Source: Pseudorhodobacter antarcticus
GTDB taxonomy: Bacteria > Pseudomonadota > Alphaproteobacteria > Rhodobacterales > Rhodobacteraceae
DNA: 7,188 nucleotides
Direction: 5' to 3'
NCBI GenBank assembly: GCA_945861995.1
Contig: CAMAWZ010000120.1
Location: forward strand, 1-7,188
Shown here: positions 1 through 6,460 of the stretch, in pieces
Layout of the letters: every line of letters starts with the position of its first letter
How positions within the stretch are numbered: position 1 is the stretch's first letter
Position numbers and translations under genes: made by a program
The notes under the pieces: generated by a model
Told to the model about the DNA's origin: nothing
What the model saw: the letters and a program-made list of their open reading frames with translations, nothing else
The model's database searches: none

Positions 1-1
1 C

Positions 2-169
2 CTGCGCAAGGTCGATAGTATTCTTTTGCAGTACCTGATTGTCGCATCGCAAAAGTGGCGCAGCAAAGGGCTTAGCTTTTGCCTAACCAATCTTTCGCCT
101 CAGGTTGGTAATGCCCTGAATTTACTGGGTATTCATGAAGATATTCTCAGCTGGAAGGTGGCAGCATGA
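2..169 (+). CDS. C-terminal part of a STAS-domain protein of the chemotaxis operon (5' end outside window)
   Basis: An open frame enters from the left edge and ends at TGA 167-169, giving 55 residues. The visible part reads like the second half of a STAS (anti-sigma-factor-antagonist-like) domain: a helix ending in WRSKGL, a beta strand (SFCLTNLSP), a helix (QVGNALNLLGI) and a short tail LSWKVAA. The phosphorylatable serine region of STAS domains would lie upstream and cannot be seen. The stop overlaps the cheY start by ATGA, so the two genes are translationally coupled. Alphaproteobacterial chemotaxis operons often begin with a small protein just before cheY. In Sinorhizobium meliloti the small protein CheS binds CheA and speeds loss of phosphate from CheY1. 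A CheS-like job here is inference from position only. The STAS assignment is fairly good but rests on half a domain. Confidence 0.72.
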   Translation: MRKVDSILLQYLIVASQKWRSKGLSFCLTNLSPQVGNALNLLGIHEDILSWKVAA

Positions 170-540
170 CCATTAAAGTTCTGGCAATCGACGACTCTCG
201 CACCATTCGCAGCCTTGTCCGCAAGGTGATGGAAGATGCAGGATTTCACTGTGTCTGCGCCGAAGATGGGGTGGAAGGGGTCAATCGGTTTGCCGAAGAA
301 AGCCCAGATATCGTGATTACCGATATCAACATGCCCAACATGGATGGATTTGGTGTGATCAACACGATCAGGGGCGGCACCACAAATCGGATGGTTCCAA
401 TTTTGGTTCTAACAACCGAAAGCGCCGATCATCTGAAGGCTAGGGCGCGCGAAGCTGGCGCGACGGGCTGGATCGTAAAGCCCTTTGACGACGAAACCAT
501 CGTGTCGCTGGTGCGCCGCGTGACAGGCGCAAGGGGCTAA
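166..540 (+). CDS. cheY: CheY-type single-domain response regulator, first of two
   Basis: This 124-residue protein is a stand-alone receiver domain. It takes phosphate from CheA and either acts on the flagellar motor or serves as a phosphate sink. Every key receiver residue is present: the acidic pair D9/D10, the phosphoacceptor D53 in DINMPNMDG, the switch threonine T83 and the lysine K105 in VKPF. The position matching Tyr106 of E. coli CheY is tryptophan (W102, GWIVKPF). There is no output domain. The start at 166 is supported by GGAAGG at 153-158, seven bases upstream, and by the ATGA overlap with the preceding gene. cheA begins one base after its stop. Being directly before cheA resembles cheY1 of S. 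meliloti (a sink) and cheY1 of Rhodobacter sphaeroides cheOp1. Which role applies here cannot be read from sequence. Confidence 0.95.
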   Translation: MTIKVLAIDDSRTIRSLVRKVMEDAGFHCVCAEDGVEGVNRFAEESPDIVITDINMPNMDGFGVINTIRGGTTNRMVPILVLTTESADHLKARAREAGATGWIVKPFDDETIVSLVRRVTGARG

Positions 541-541
541 C

Positions 542-2689
542 ATGTCAACACTGAACTCCATCCGCGACACATTCTTTGAAGAATGCGAGGATCTGATGGC
601 TGACTTGGCCGATGGTTTGGCCAAAATGCAGTCTGGCAGCGCGGATCCAGAAACCGTGAACGCCGTCTTTCGCGCTGTTCATTCGGTAAAGGGTGGGGCA
701 GGCGCATTCAGCCTGACAGAACTCGTTGCCTTTTCACATCAGTTTGAAACTGTTTTGGACGAACTTCGCTCAGATCGGCTAAAATTACAGCCCGAGTTGA
801 TGTTTACTTTGCTGCGTTCGGCAGACCATCTTACCGTCCTTATTGAAGCGGCGCGCGATGGGGTCGACGTTGATGCAGTGGTCACGCAAAATTCTGCCGC
901 TGCCCTGCGTATATGGCTGAAACCCAGCAGCGACGCGGCAGACGCACCTGCAAGCGCATCAGAAAGCTTTAGCTTTGCTGCGGTGACTTTGGATTTCGGC
1001 GCATTTGACCAACTGAACGATACGCCAAATGAACCCGAACTCAAACATTACGAGATTGCATTTCAGCCGACGGCGACGCTGTTTTCCAATGGCCATGAAC
1101 CCGCGCTCTTGTTTGGTGAGCTTTCTCGTTTGGGCACTGTATCCAGCACGATCGACTTGGGCGAACTCCCCGCATGGGAGGAGTTTGATACAACGGTTCC
1201 CTTCATGAAGTGGACCTTAAAATTGGCCAGCACTGCCGAAATCGACCAAGTGCGCGCCGTTTTTGAGTTTGTTGATGGACTTTGCAAACTGAATATAGTC
1301 GTCGCGCCAATGCCAGTCGATCAAGAGGCGCTTCAATTTGAAGCGTCATTGCCGCCCGCGCCTGCACCATTGCCAATGCGCCAAGCAGTCGCCGAACCGA
1401 TCGCGCCGGTTCCTGAAAAGCCAAGCCCTGCGGTAAAGGCCGCCTCAGTAAGCCCTCAAATTTCAGATCAACACGGGCCAAAGCCCACACTTCGGGTGGA
1501 ACTGGACCGTGTGGATCGCCTTATCAATGCCGTAGGCGAATTGATAATTAACCAAGCGATGATTGCACAGCGCGTGAACGAGATGCCCGTCACGACCGAC
1601 TCTGAAGTCGTAACCTATGTCGAAGACTATCGATTATTGGCCCGCGATATTCAAGAAGCGGTGATGGCGATACGCGCGCAACCCGTAAAGCCTTTGTTCC
1701 AACGTATGTCGCGCATTGTGCGCGAGGCTGCCGACGCAACGGGAAAATCGGCCCAATTGCTGGCCTTTGGTGAAGAAATCGAAGTCGACAAAACCGTCAT
1801 TGAACGCCTTGCCGATCCGCTGACCCACATGATTCGCAACGCGGTCGATCACGGCTTGGAAAGCCCTGAAGACCGCATAAAGGCTGGGAAAGAGGCGTGC
1901 GGTACAATCCGATTGTCCGCAGCGCATCGCTCGGGCCGCGTCATCATTTCAATCAAAGATGACGGTGCAGGGCTTAATCGACCCAAGATCCTAAAGATCG
2001 CAAAGGACAAAGGCCTTATTCCGCAGGACGCCGACTTGGTCGAAGCAGATATCGATAGTTTGCTTTTTCAACCAGGCTTTTCGACGGCGCAAAAGGTGTC
2101 AAATCTTTCGGGCCGCGGGGTTGGATTAGACGTCGTGCGAACGGCCGTTACAGCCTTGGGGGGACGCGTCGCCATCAACTCGGTGCCCGGTCAAGGCACA
2201 GAATTTACCATATCGCTGCCGCTGACCCTTGCGGTCATGGATGGGATGGTGGTGTCTGTGCGCGGGCAAACCATGATTGCGCCGATTTCGTCGATCGTCG
2301 AAACGATTCGCCCTGCCCTATCGGAAGTTCATAGCGTTGGGCCAAGCTCGAAATACCTATCAATTCTGGGCGAGTTTATTCCGATCATCGATGTGGCCGC
2401 GAGCCTCGGTATCGCGCCAAACACTTCGCCAAGTGATCCGCCACTGCTGTTATTGGTCGAGAGTGAAAATCAAAGCCAATGCGCCCTAATTGTCGATGAA
2501 GTCCATGACCAGCGGCAAGTGGTGATCAAAGGGCTCGAACACAACTACAGATCAGTTCAGGGCGTTTCAGCCGCCACAGTTTTGGGCAACGGCCAAATCG
2601 CCCTGATTTTAGACCTCGATGCCATCGCCTTCCAGCGCAGCGCCCCAGAGGCGCCAGCAGAGGCCAGCCCGCTTACCAAAGGAGCATAA
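542..2689 (+). CDS. cheA: Chemotaxis histidine kinase CheA
   Basis: The 715-residue cytoplasmic kinase autophosphorylates under receptor and CheW control and passes phosphate to the receiver proteins. Domains in order: P1 HPt at about 1-125, with phosphoacceptor H47 in HSVKGG; a region at about 165-258 with an alternating beta/alpha look (YEIAF, ELSRLG, WTLKL, VFEFV) in the P2 position; a Pro/Ala-rich linker at about 269-312; the P3 dimerisation helices from about 316 (VDRLINAVGEL); the P4 ATPase; and a P5 CheW-like domain at about 562-700. In P4 the N box is around N433 (RNAVDHGLE), G1 is DDGAGL 473-478, the F box is FQPGFS 509-514, G2 is GRGVGLD 524-530 and G3 is GQGTEF 550-555. Every catalytic box is intact. 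AAGGGG at 531-536 lies five bases before the start. The gene is one base from cheY and one base from cheW. In S. meliloti CheA the segment 163-256 binds CheS; the equivalent segment here is inferred to be a regulator-binding domain. Confidence 0.97.
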   Translation: MSTLNSIRDTFFEECEDLMADLADGLAKMQSGSADPETVNAVFRAVHSVKGGAGAFSLTELVAFSHQFETVLDELRSDRLKLQPELMFTLLRSADHLTVLIEAARDGVDVDAVVTQNSAAALRIWLKPSSDAADAPASASESFSFAAVTLDFGAFDQLNDTPNEPELKHYEIAFQPTATLFSNGHEPALLFGELSRLGTVSSTIDLGELPAWEEFDTTVPFMKWTLKLASTAEIDQVRAVFEFVDGLCKLNIVVAPMPVDQEALQFEASLPPAPAPLPMRQAVAEPIAPVPEKPSPAVKAASVSPQISDQHGPKPTLRVELDRVDRLINAVGELIINQAMIAQRVNEMPVTTDSEVVTYVEDYRLLARDIQEAVMAIRAQPVKPLFQRMSRIVREAADATGKSAQLLAFGEEIEVDKTVIERLADPLTHMIRNAVDHGLESPEDRIKAGKEACGTIRLSAAHRSGRVIISIKDDGAGLNRPKILKIAKDKGLIPQDADLVEADIDSLLFQPGFSTAQKVSNLSGRGVGLDVVRTAVTALGGRVAINSVPGQGTEFTISLPLTLAVMDGMVVSVRGQTMIAPISSIVETIRPALSEVHSVGPSSKYLSILGEFIPIIDVAASLGIAPNTSPSDPPLLLLVESENQSQCALIVDEVHDQRQVVIKGLEHNYRSVQGVSAATVLGNGQIALILDLDAIAFQRSAPEAPAEASPLTKGA

Positions 2690-2690
2690 A

Positions 2691-3158
2691 ATGACCGCAG
2701 TGAACGACAAAGCCACGCCGCAGATTACCGAATTTGTAGCCTTCTATTCGGGCGGACAAAGCTTCAGTATCGAAATCTCGCAAGTGCGCGAAATTCGTCG
2801 CTGGGGGCCATTTACCTCTGTTCCGCATTCGCCCACTGGCGTGCTTGGCGTGATGAACCTGCGCGGTTCTGTTATCCCGATCTACGATCTGGCAGCGCGC
2901 CTTGGTCTTGCCCCCACGCCCGAAAATCCGCGCAATGTGATTGTCGTGGTGATGTATGGCGATCAAACTTTGGGTCTTTTGGTGGAATCAGTTTCGGAAA
3001 TAATGTCGGTTTCAAATGATTCGATCCAAATCACCCCAGAAATGCGCGCCGAGTCTGGCCAAACACCCATTGCAGGTTTGATCAATACCGATGGCGGCCT
3101 GACGCAGATTGTTGATCTGGCGTCGATTATTCGCGCGCGGGGCACTGCAGCAGCATGA
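2691..3158 (+). CDS. cheW: CheW coupling protein
   Basis: The 155-residue CheW-like (SH3-type) domain links chemoreceptors to CheA in the signalling array. The family signature is clear: the N-terminal strands FVAFYSGGQSFSIEIS, then VPHSP, then the core NLRGSVIPIYDLAARLG at 56-72, where R58 lies in the conserved arginine position, and GLLVESVSEIMSV further on. Length matches single-domain CheW. The frame is open 24 codons farther upstream inside cheA. ATG 2691 is preferred because AAAGGAG at 2678-2684 sits six bases before it and because homology starts just after it. It is one base from the cheA stop, and its own stop overlaps the cheR start by ATGA. Co-translation in fixed ratio with CheA and CheR is likely. 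Confidence 0.95.
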   Translation: MTAVNDKATPQITEFVAFYSGGQSFSIEISQVREIRRWGPFTSVPHSPTGVLGVMNLRGSVIPIYDLAARLGLAPTPENPRNVIVVVMYGDQTLGLLVESVSEIMSVSNDSIQITPEMRAESGQTPIAGLINTDGGLTQIVDLASIIRARGTAAA

Positions 3159-4021
3159 TTCCGGCACCTGCGCAATCAGATCACCTTGCGCCGCAATTGC
3201 CGCAAATGGAGGCAAACGAGTTTGCAGCCATCGCAGATTATGCCAAAACAACTTTTGGTTTGCACTTGCCGCTGGCAAAGAAAGAAATGGTTTTTGCCCG
3301 CCTTATCAAGAGGTTGCGCATCCTTGGCCTGCGCGACTTTTCAACATATCTTGCCTATGTAAAGCACGCGGATCACGCAGTCGAGCGTAGCGAGTTTTTG
3401 TCAGCCCTGACCACAAACGTGACCCAATTTTTTCGCGAAAACCACCATTTTGACTTTTTGCGCGATAAGCTGTTACCAGGTTTCATCACAAAGGCCCGTG
3501 CTGGGCAAAGGGTGCGGCTTTGGTCAGCGGGATGCTCTGCTGGCCAAGAGCCTTATTCTATAGCGATGCTGATTCTTGAAAGCTGTCCTGACGCAGCGCA
3601 ACTTGATCTCAAGATCCTTGCTTCGGACATCGACCCGCGCATTTTGGATACAGCGCAAACGGGCGAATATCCCGCAGATCAGCGCACAGCAATTCCCGCG
3701 GCGTTGCATAAGTTCCTGAAGCCAGCGACTGCCACTGAGATGTTTGCGATCGACGCCGAACCGCGCAAACTGATCTCTTTTGCCGAATTGAATTTGATCG
3801 AAGATTGGCCGATGCGCCAAGGTTTTGATGCGATTTTCTGCCGCAACGTTGCCATCTACTTTGATGCCCCAACTCAAGCCCGCCTTTGGGATAGATTTTC
3901 CCAGCAAACCACCTTGGGTGGCCACCTGTTTATCGGCCATTCCGAGCGGCTATCTGGGCCAGCGCTGGCCACGATGCGCAGCGTGGGCATCACAGTTTAT
4001 GCCAAGACCTCATTGCCCTGA
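3155..4021 (+). CDS. cheR: Chemoreceptor glutamate methyltransferase CheR
   Basis: The 288-residue enzyme transfers a methyl group from S-adenosylmethionine to receptor glutamates for adaptation. The N-terminal helical domain (about 20-90) ends in the signature TTNVTQFFRE at 86-95. The Rossmann-like methyltransferase domain has the SAM-binding loop LWSAGCSAGQEPYS at 122-135, the acidic ASDID at 156-160, ELNLIEDWP at 211-219, FCRNVAIYF at 228-236 and GHLFIGHSERL at 256-266. All are standard for CheR. There is no C-terminal fusion and the length is normal. The start at 3155 overlaps the cheW stop by ATGA. GGGG at 3139-3142 is far from the start, so translational coupling probably drives initiation. 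A later ATG, at codon 18, is possible but less likely. No partner methylesterase gene (cheB) follows, although alphaproteobacterial operons often place one here. Confidence 0.95.
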   Translation: MIPAPAQSDHLAPQLPQMEANEFAAIADYAKTTFGLHLPLAKKEMVFARLIKRLRILGLRDFSTYLAYVKHADHAVERSEFLSALTTNVTQFFRENHHFDFLRDKLLPGFITKARAGQRVRLWSAGCSAGQEPYSIAMLILESCPDAAQLDLKILASDIDPRILDTAQTGEYPADQRTAIPAALHKFLKPATATEMFAIDAEPRKLISFAELNLIEDWPMRQGFDAIFCRNVAIYFDAPTQARLWDRFSQQTTLGGHLFIGHSERLSGPALATMRSVGITVYAKTSLP

Positions 4022-4042
4022 AAGTAGAAGTGAGTCCGCACT

Positions 4043-4429
4043 ATGAGCCTAAAAGAGAACCTTCGCATTATGATTGTCGACGATATGTCGGTCAGCCGCG
4101 CGCTGATTGCGCAATCGCTCGATGAGATCGGTATCAAACATTATGCTACGGAAAATGATGCTAAAGTGGCTTTGGGAAAGCTGGCCGCTAACCCCGTGCA
4201 CCTGGTAATTTCTGACATGAACATGCCCGGAATGACCGGCCTGCAGCTTTTGCGCGCGCTGCGCAGCGCCAAGACGACGCAGCGCATTGGGTTTATTTTG
4301 ATCACGGGAACGCCAAGTCCTGATATTGTGCGCGAAGGCCAGCAATTGGGTCTGAACAATCTCATCCGCAAACCCTTTACCTCGGCCACGGTCAAGGCGG
4401 CGATTGAAAGTGTTGTGGGGAAACTTTGA
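4043..4429 (+). CDS. Second CheY-like single-domain response regulator, somewhat divergent
   Basis: This 128-residue receiver domain has the phosphorylation residues D13/D14, D58 (SDMNMPGMTG), T88 and K110 (RKPF), so it should accept phosphate from CheA. It departs from standard CheY in three places. The usual MDG is MTG, the residue after the switch threonine is glycine (LITGTP), and the Tyr106 position is leucine (L107). It has a short extra N-terminus (MSLKEN). It follows cheR after a 21-nt gap, the largest in the operon, with a modest AGAAG at 4026-4030. It resembles cheY2 of R. sphaeroides cheOp1 and the second cheY of rhizobial operons by position. It could be the motor-binding regulator, a phosphate sink, or the target of the DxxxQ protein encoded immediately after it. 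The family is certain; the exact role is not. Confidence 0.9.
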   Translation: MSLKENLRIMIVDDMSVSRALIAQSLDEIGIKHYATENDAKVALGKLAANPVHLVISDMNMPGMTGLQLLRALRSAKTTQRIGFILITGTPSPDIVREGQQLGLNNLIRKPFTSATVKAAIESVVGKL

Positions 4430-4430
4430 C

Positions 4431-4823
4431 ATGACCACACACCCCGAACAGATGCCGCTTGACCAATTTTTGAAGGGGATAGAGGCAGAAGTCATGCGCT
4501 GTGTGGATTTGCTTTTGCGGATCGAAGAGGAAGTTTTGCCGTTGGTCTCGCACCCCATAGCGCCCACCTTGGGCGCCGCTTTGCAAGACATTGACCTGCT
4601 TTCACAGTGCTTGGGCGATATCTCGCGCTGCCTTAAAGGCACTGCGGCCGCTAAGGGGGCAGATCTCACGCTGAACGTTGGTGCGATTCTGGCGAAGATT
4701 CGATTGCAAGATATGCGTTTGCGTCTAGAAGGGGGCAGGCACGGTGCCCACAAAGTGCCCACCCGCGAAGACGTGTTTGACACCCAGCCAAGCCCAAGCG
4801 CGACGGAAACTCACCTGTTCTAG
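4431..4823 (+). CDS. Small helical protein with CheZ/CheT-like DxxxQ motif; putative CheY-phosphate phosphatase
   Basis: The 130-residue protein is predicted almost wholly helical up to about residue 100, followed by a polar, probably disordered tail ending in ETHLF. Residues 51-68 read LQDIDLLSQCLGDISRCL. This lines up with the catalytic helix of E. coli CheZ (QDFQDLTGQVI), with D55 and Q59 forming DxxxQ. S. meliloti CheT, encoded in a rhizobial che operon, is also a small helical DxxxQ protein that speeds decay of CheY1-phosphate and binds CheR. Overall similarity to CheZ is low and there is no long CheZ-type four-helix hairpin. The start at 4431 is chosen over an upstream TTG at 4404 because GGGGAAA at 4417-4423 is well spaced and the gene then begins one base after the receiver gene. 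The phosphatase role is inference from motif and context; as a real gene it is well supported. Confidence 0.8.
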   Translation: MTTHPEQMPLDQFLKGIEAEVMRCVDLLLRIEEEVLPLVSHPIAPTLGAALQDIDLLSQCLGDISRCLKGTAAAKGADLTLNVGAILAKIRLQDMRLRLEGGRHGAHKVPTREDVFDTQPSPSATETHLF

Positions 4824-4852
4824 CAATATCAGGCCGTTGGGTGGATTGCGCA

Positions 4853-4899
4853 GCTTGCGAGCAAGCGACGTTGTGCGGCTACCGATTTTTTTTCGCAAG
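4853..4899 (+). terminator. Weak candidate terminator after the chemotaxis operon
   Basis: Just after the last chemotaxis gene GCTTG at 4853-4857 and CAAGC at 4862-4866 can form a 5-bp hairpin with a 4-nt loop. Alternatively CTTGCGA at 4854-4860 can pair over seven bases with TCGCAAG at 4893-4899, enclosing an eight-T run at 4886-4893. In the first case the T-run is 19 nt too far downstream; in the second it lies inside the loop. Neither is a classical intrinsic terminator, so this is a tentative call based on position. Confidence 0.2.
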
Positions 4900-5015
4900 T
4901 ATGCCCAGCCCTGAAAAGCGGTTCCGACAAATGCGCGTATTTCGCCTACGCCGCTGCGACGACGACGCGCCCCGCGTGCGCAACACCAGCACGAAAAACA
5001 AGCGATGCACCAAGT

Positions 5016-5035
5016 GGCAGGCAGAATTCCTGCCT
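5016..5035. repeat. Short GC-rich inverted repeat in the intergenic stretch
   Basis: GGCAGG at 5016-5021 pairs with CCTGCC at 5029-5034. In an alternative register AGGCAG at 5019-5024 pairs with CTGCCT at 5030-5035 around the loop AATTC. Either gives a six-base stem. No T-run follows, so it is not a standard terminator. It could be an RNA stem, a protein-binding site or chance. Confidence 0.35.
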
Positions 5036-5203
5036 AGATCAGGTCGCAATTACTTCTGCTTTGCAAGCACGTCACGCATTCACGCGACTTTTACTTGCCC
5101 CAGCCTTGCTGCAAATAAGCGTCCACCCCACTTGCAGGCCGCTCTGCGCCATGTCTAAGATGTCAGTCCAAAAGCAATACTTTTTTTCAAATTTCGAGCG
5201 ATA

Positions 5204-6415
5204 ATGCCCCAGCAATCTGCCATATGCAAAAGTTACGATGTTGTCATCATCGGCGGCGCAATTATGGGATCCTCGGCCGCATGGTTTTTATCCAATAGCG
5301 CCGATTTTTCGGGCCGCATTTTGGTGGTCGAGCGCGATCCAACCTATCAAACTGCCGGCACGGCGCTGACCAATTCGTGCATTCGCCAGCAGTTTTCGAC
5401 CCATTTGAATGTGCAAATTTCGCAGTTCGGGGCAGAGTTTTTCCAGAATTTGCCGCGCTATATGGACAACGATCCGCGCGTGCCGCAGATGCGCATTCAG
5501 AATTACGGCTATATGTATCTGGCCAACACGCCTGAATTTGCCGAAGTTCTGCGCGCCTCGCACCGCGTGCAAACGCTGGCAGGGGCGGCCACGCGGCTGA
5601 TGACCGCTGCGGAAATCGCCGCCGAATATCCGTTCTATACCACCGACGATCTGACCCTTGGCAGCATCAACACGGTGGACGAGGGCTATTTCGATGGCAA
5701 CACCATGTTCGATTGGCTGCGCCGATCCGCGCGCGAACGGGGGGTGGAATACATTGAAAACGAAGTGGTGGGCATAACCAAATCGCCAGATGGACGCCGC
5801 GTTGTGTCTGTAAAACTTGCTACGGGCGAGCAGGTGGCCTGCGGCGATGTTATCAACGCCAGCGGCACACACGGCGCGCAGGTCGCCGCCCTAGCGGGGA
5901 TAGATATCCCAATCGAGCCGCGCAAACGCTATACTTGGGTCTTTACGGCCGAGCGGCCCCTGCCCCGCGATTTGCCCCTGACAATTGATCCATCAGGCGT
6001 GCATGTGCGGCAAGATACCAAAACCAGCTATATGGCGGGGGCGCATTCGCATATCGACCCCGCTGTCGAGTTCGATGATTTTTCTATGGATTTGTCGATG
6101 TGGCAAGACCATGTCTGGCCGGTTCTGGCCACCAGAATTCCCGCATTTGAATCTATAAAAGTCATGCGCGAATGGGCAGGCCATTACGACATGAATACGC
6201 TAGATGCCAATGCCATTATTGGCCCGCATGACCAGGTGGAAAACTTTTTGTTCATGAATGGATTTTCGGGCCACGGCTTGCAACAAGCCCCCGCAATGGG
6301 CCGCGCGATGGCCGAATGGATCACGCTTGGCACATACCGCAGCCTAGACATGCGTCCCTTGGGCTTTGGCCGCATCGCCCGTAATGAGCCGTTCGAGGAA
6401 AAGGCTATCATCTAG
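5204..6415 (+). CDS. FAD-dependent oxidoreductase of the DAO family, FOXRED1-like
   Basis: The 403-residue flavoprotein begins with a FAD-binding Rossmann fold at about 11-45 (YDVVIIGGAIMGSSAAWFL, then VVERD with E43 as the expected ribose-binding acid). The middle glycine of the GxGxxG motif is alanine (A19). Along its length it matches human FOXRED1: IRQQFS at 60-65, DEGYFD at 159-164, INASG at 217-221, IEPRKRY at 237-243, WAGHYDMNTLDANAIIGPH at 324-342, FSGHGLQQAPAMGRA at 354-368 and a C-terminal AII. The family oxidises amines or amino acids; FOXRED1 itself supports complex I assembly. The substrate cannot be told from sequence. There is no signal peptide or membrane segment. ATG 5204 is the only usable start in the frame after the upstream stop at 5158, and the fold begins ten residues later. 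The ribosome binding site is poor (GAGCG). The gene has no functional link to the chemotaxis genes that I can see. Confidence 0.9.
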   Translation: MPQQSAICKSYDVVIIGGAIMGSSAAWFLSNSADFSGRILVVERDPTYQTAGTALTNSCIRQQFSTHLNVQISQFGAEFFQNLPRYMDNDPRVPQMRIQNYGYMYLANTPEFAEVLRASHRVQTLAGAATRLMTAAEIAAEYPFYTTDDLTLGSINTVDEGYFDGNTMFDWLRRSARERGVEYIENEVVGITKSPDGRRVVSVKLATGEQVACGDVINASGTHGAQVAALAGIDIPIEPRKRYTWVFTAERPLPRDLPLTIDPSGVHVRQDTKTSYMAGAHSHIDPAVEFDDFSMDLSMWQDHVWPVLATRIPAFESIKVMREWAGHYDMNTLDANAIIGPHDQVENFLFMNGFSGHGLQQAPAMGRAMAEWITLGTYRSLDMRPLGFGRIARNEPFEEKAII

Positions 6416-6460
6416 GCTCAGCTTTTGTTGCAAACAGAGTTTCCTAGACCAAGCCAGATC

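Larger units (their letters stand above)
4824..5203. other. 380-nt stretch without a supportable gene
   Basis: The region separates the chemotaxis operon from the oxidoreductase gene. It contains inverted repeats near 4853-4899 and 5016-5035, T-runs at 4886-4893 and 5181-5187, and a GACGACGACG microrepeat near 4968. Two + strand frames are open for most of its length: 4841-5158 from an ATG, and 4824-5201 in phase with the preceding gene. Neither translation resembles a known family, both contain many cysteines and arginines, and no good ribosome binding site precedes the ATG. On the - strand I found only short open stretches with no recognisable product. It should hold the end of the che transcript and the promoter of the downstream gene. 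I saw no convincing -35/-10 pair and no clear intrinsic terminator. Confidence 0.6.

Noticed and set aside
2619..2690. Upstream extension of cheW by 24 codons
   Set aside because: The extension overlaps cheA and is Pro/Arg/Gln-rich. A strong ribosome binding site sits right before ATG 2691, where family similarity begins.
3524..3940. 138-codon - strand open frame
   Set aside because: It is antisense to the catalytic domain of cheR, and the translation has no domain features.
4404..4430. TTG start for the DxxxQ gene
   Set aside because: It would overlap the receiver gene and lacks a suitable ribosome binding site. ATG 4431 has GGGGAAA at good spacing.
4049..4783. Long 244-codon open frame on the - strand
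   Set aside because: It lies antisense to the second receiver and the DxxxQ gene, both of which have clear motifs or operon context. Its translation looks like a frame shadow.
4841..5158. A 105-codon open frame starting at ATG 4841
   Set aside because: The product is rich in Cys and Arg, resembles no family I know, lacks a ribosome binding site, and a second frame over the same bases is equally open. I treat it as chance in a stop-poor spacer.
5132..5159. Possible promoter TTGCAG with TCTAAG before the oxidoreductase gene
   Set aside because: Only three and four of six bases match the consensus boxes with a 16-nt spacer. Such matches are expected by chance.
5168..5187. AAAAG-CAATA-CTTTT hairpin followed by Ts, as a terminator
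   Set aside because: The stem has five pairs, four of them A-T, so it is too weak. It also sits only 17 bases before the oxidoreductase start, an odd place for a terminator of the che transcript.
5288..5872. 194-codon - strand open frame
   Set aside because: It is antisense to the oxidoreductase gene, whose protein matches its family end to end. This is an overlap shadow.
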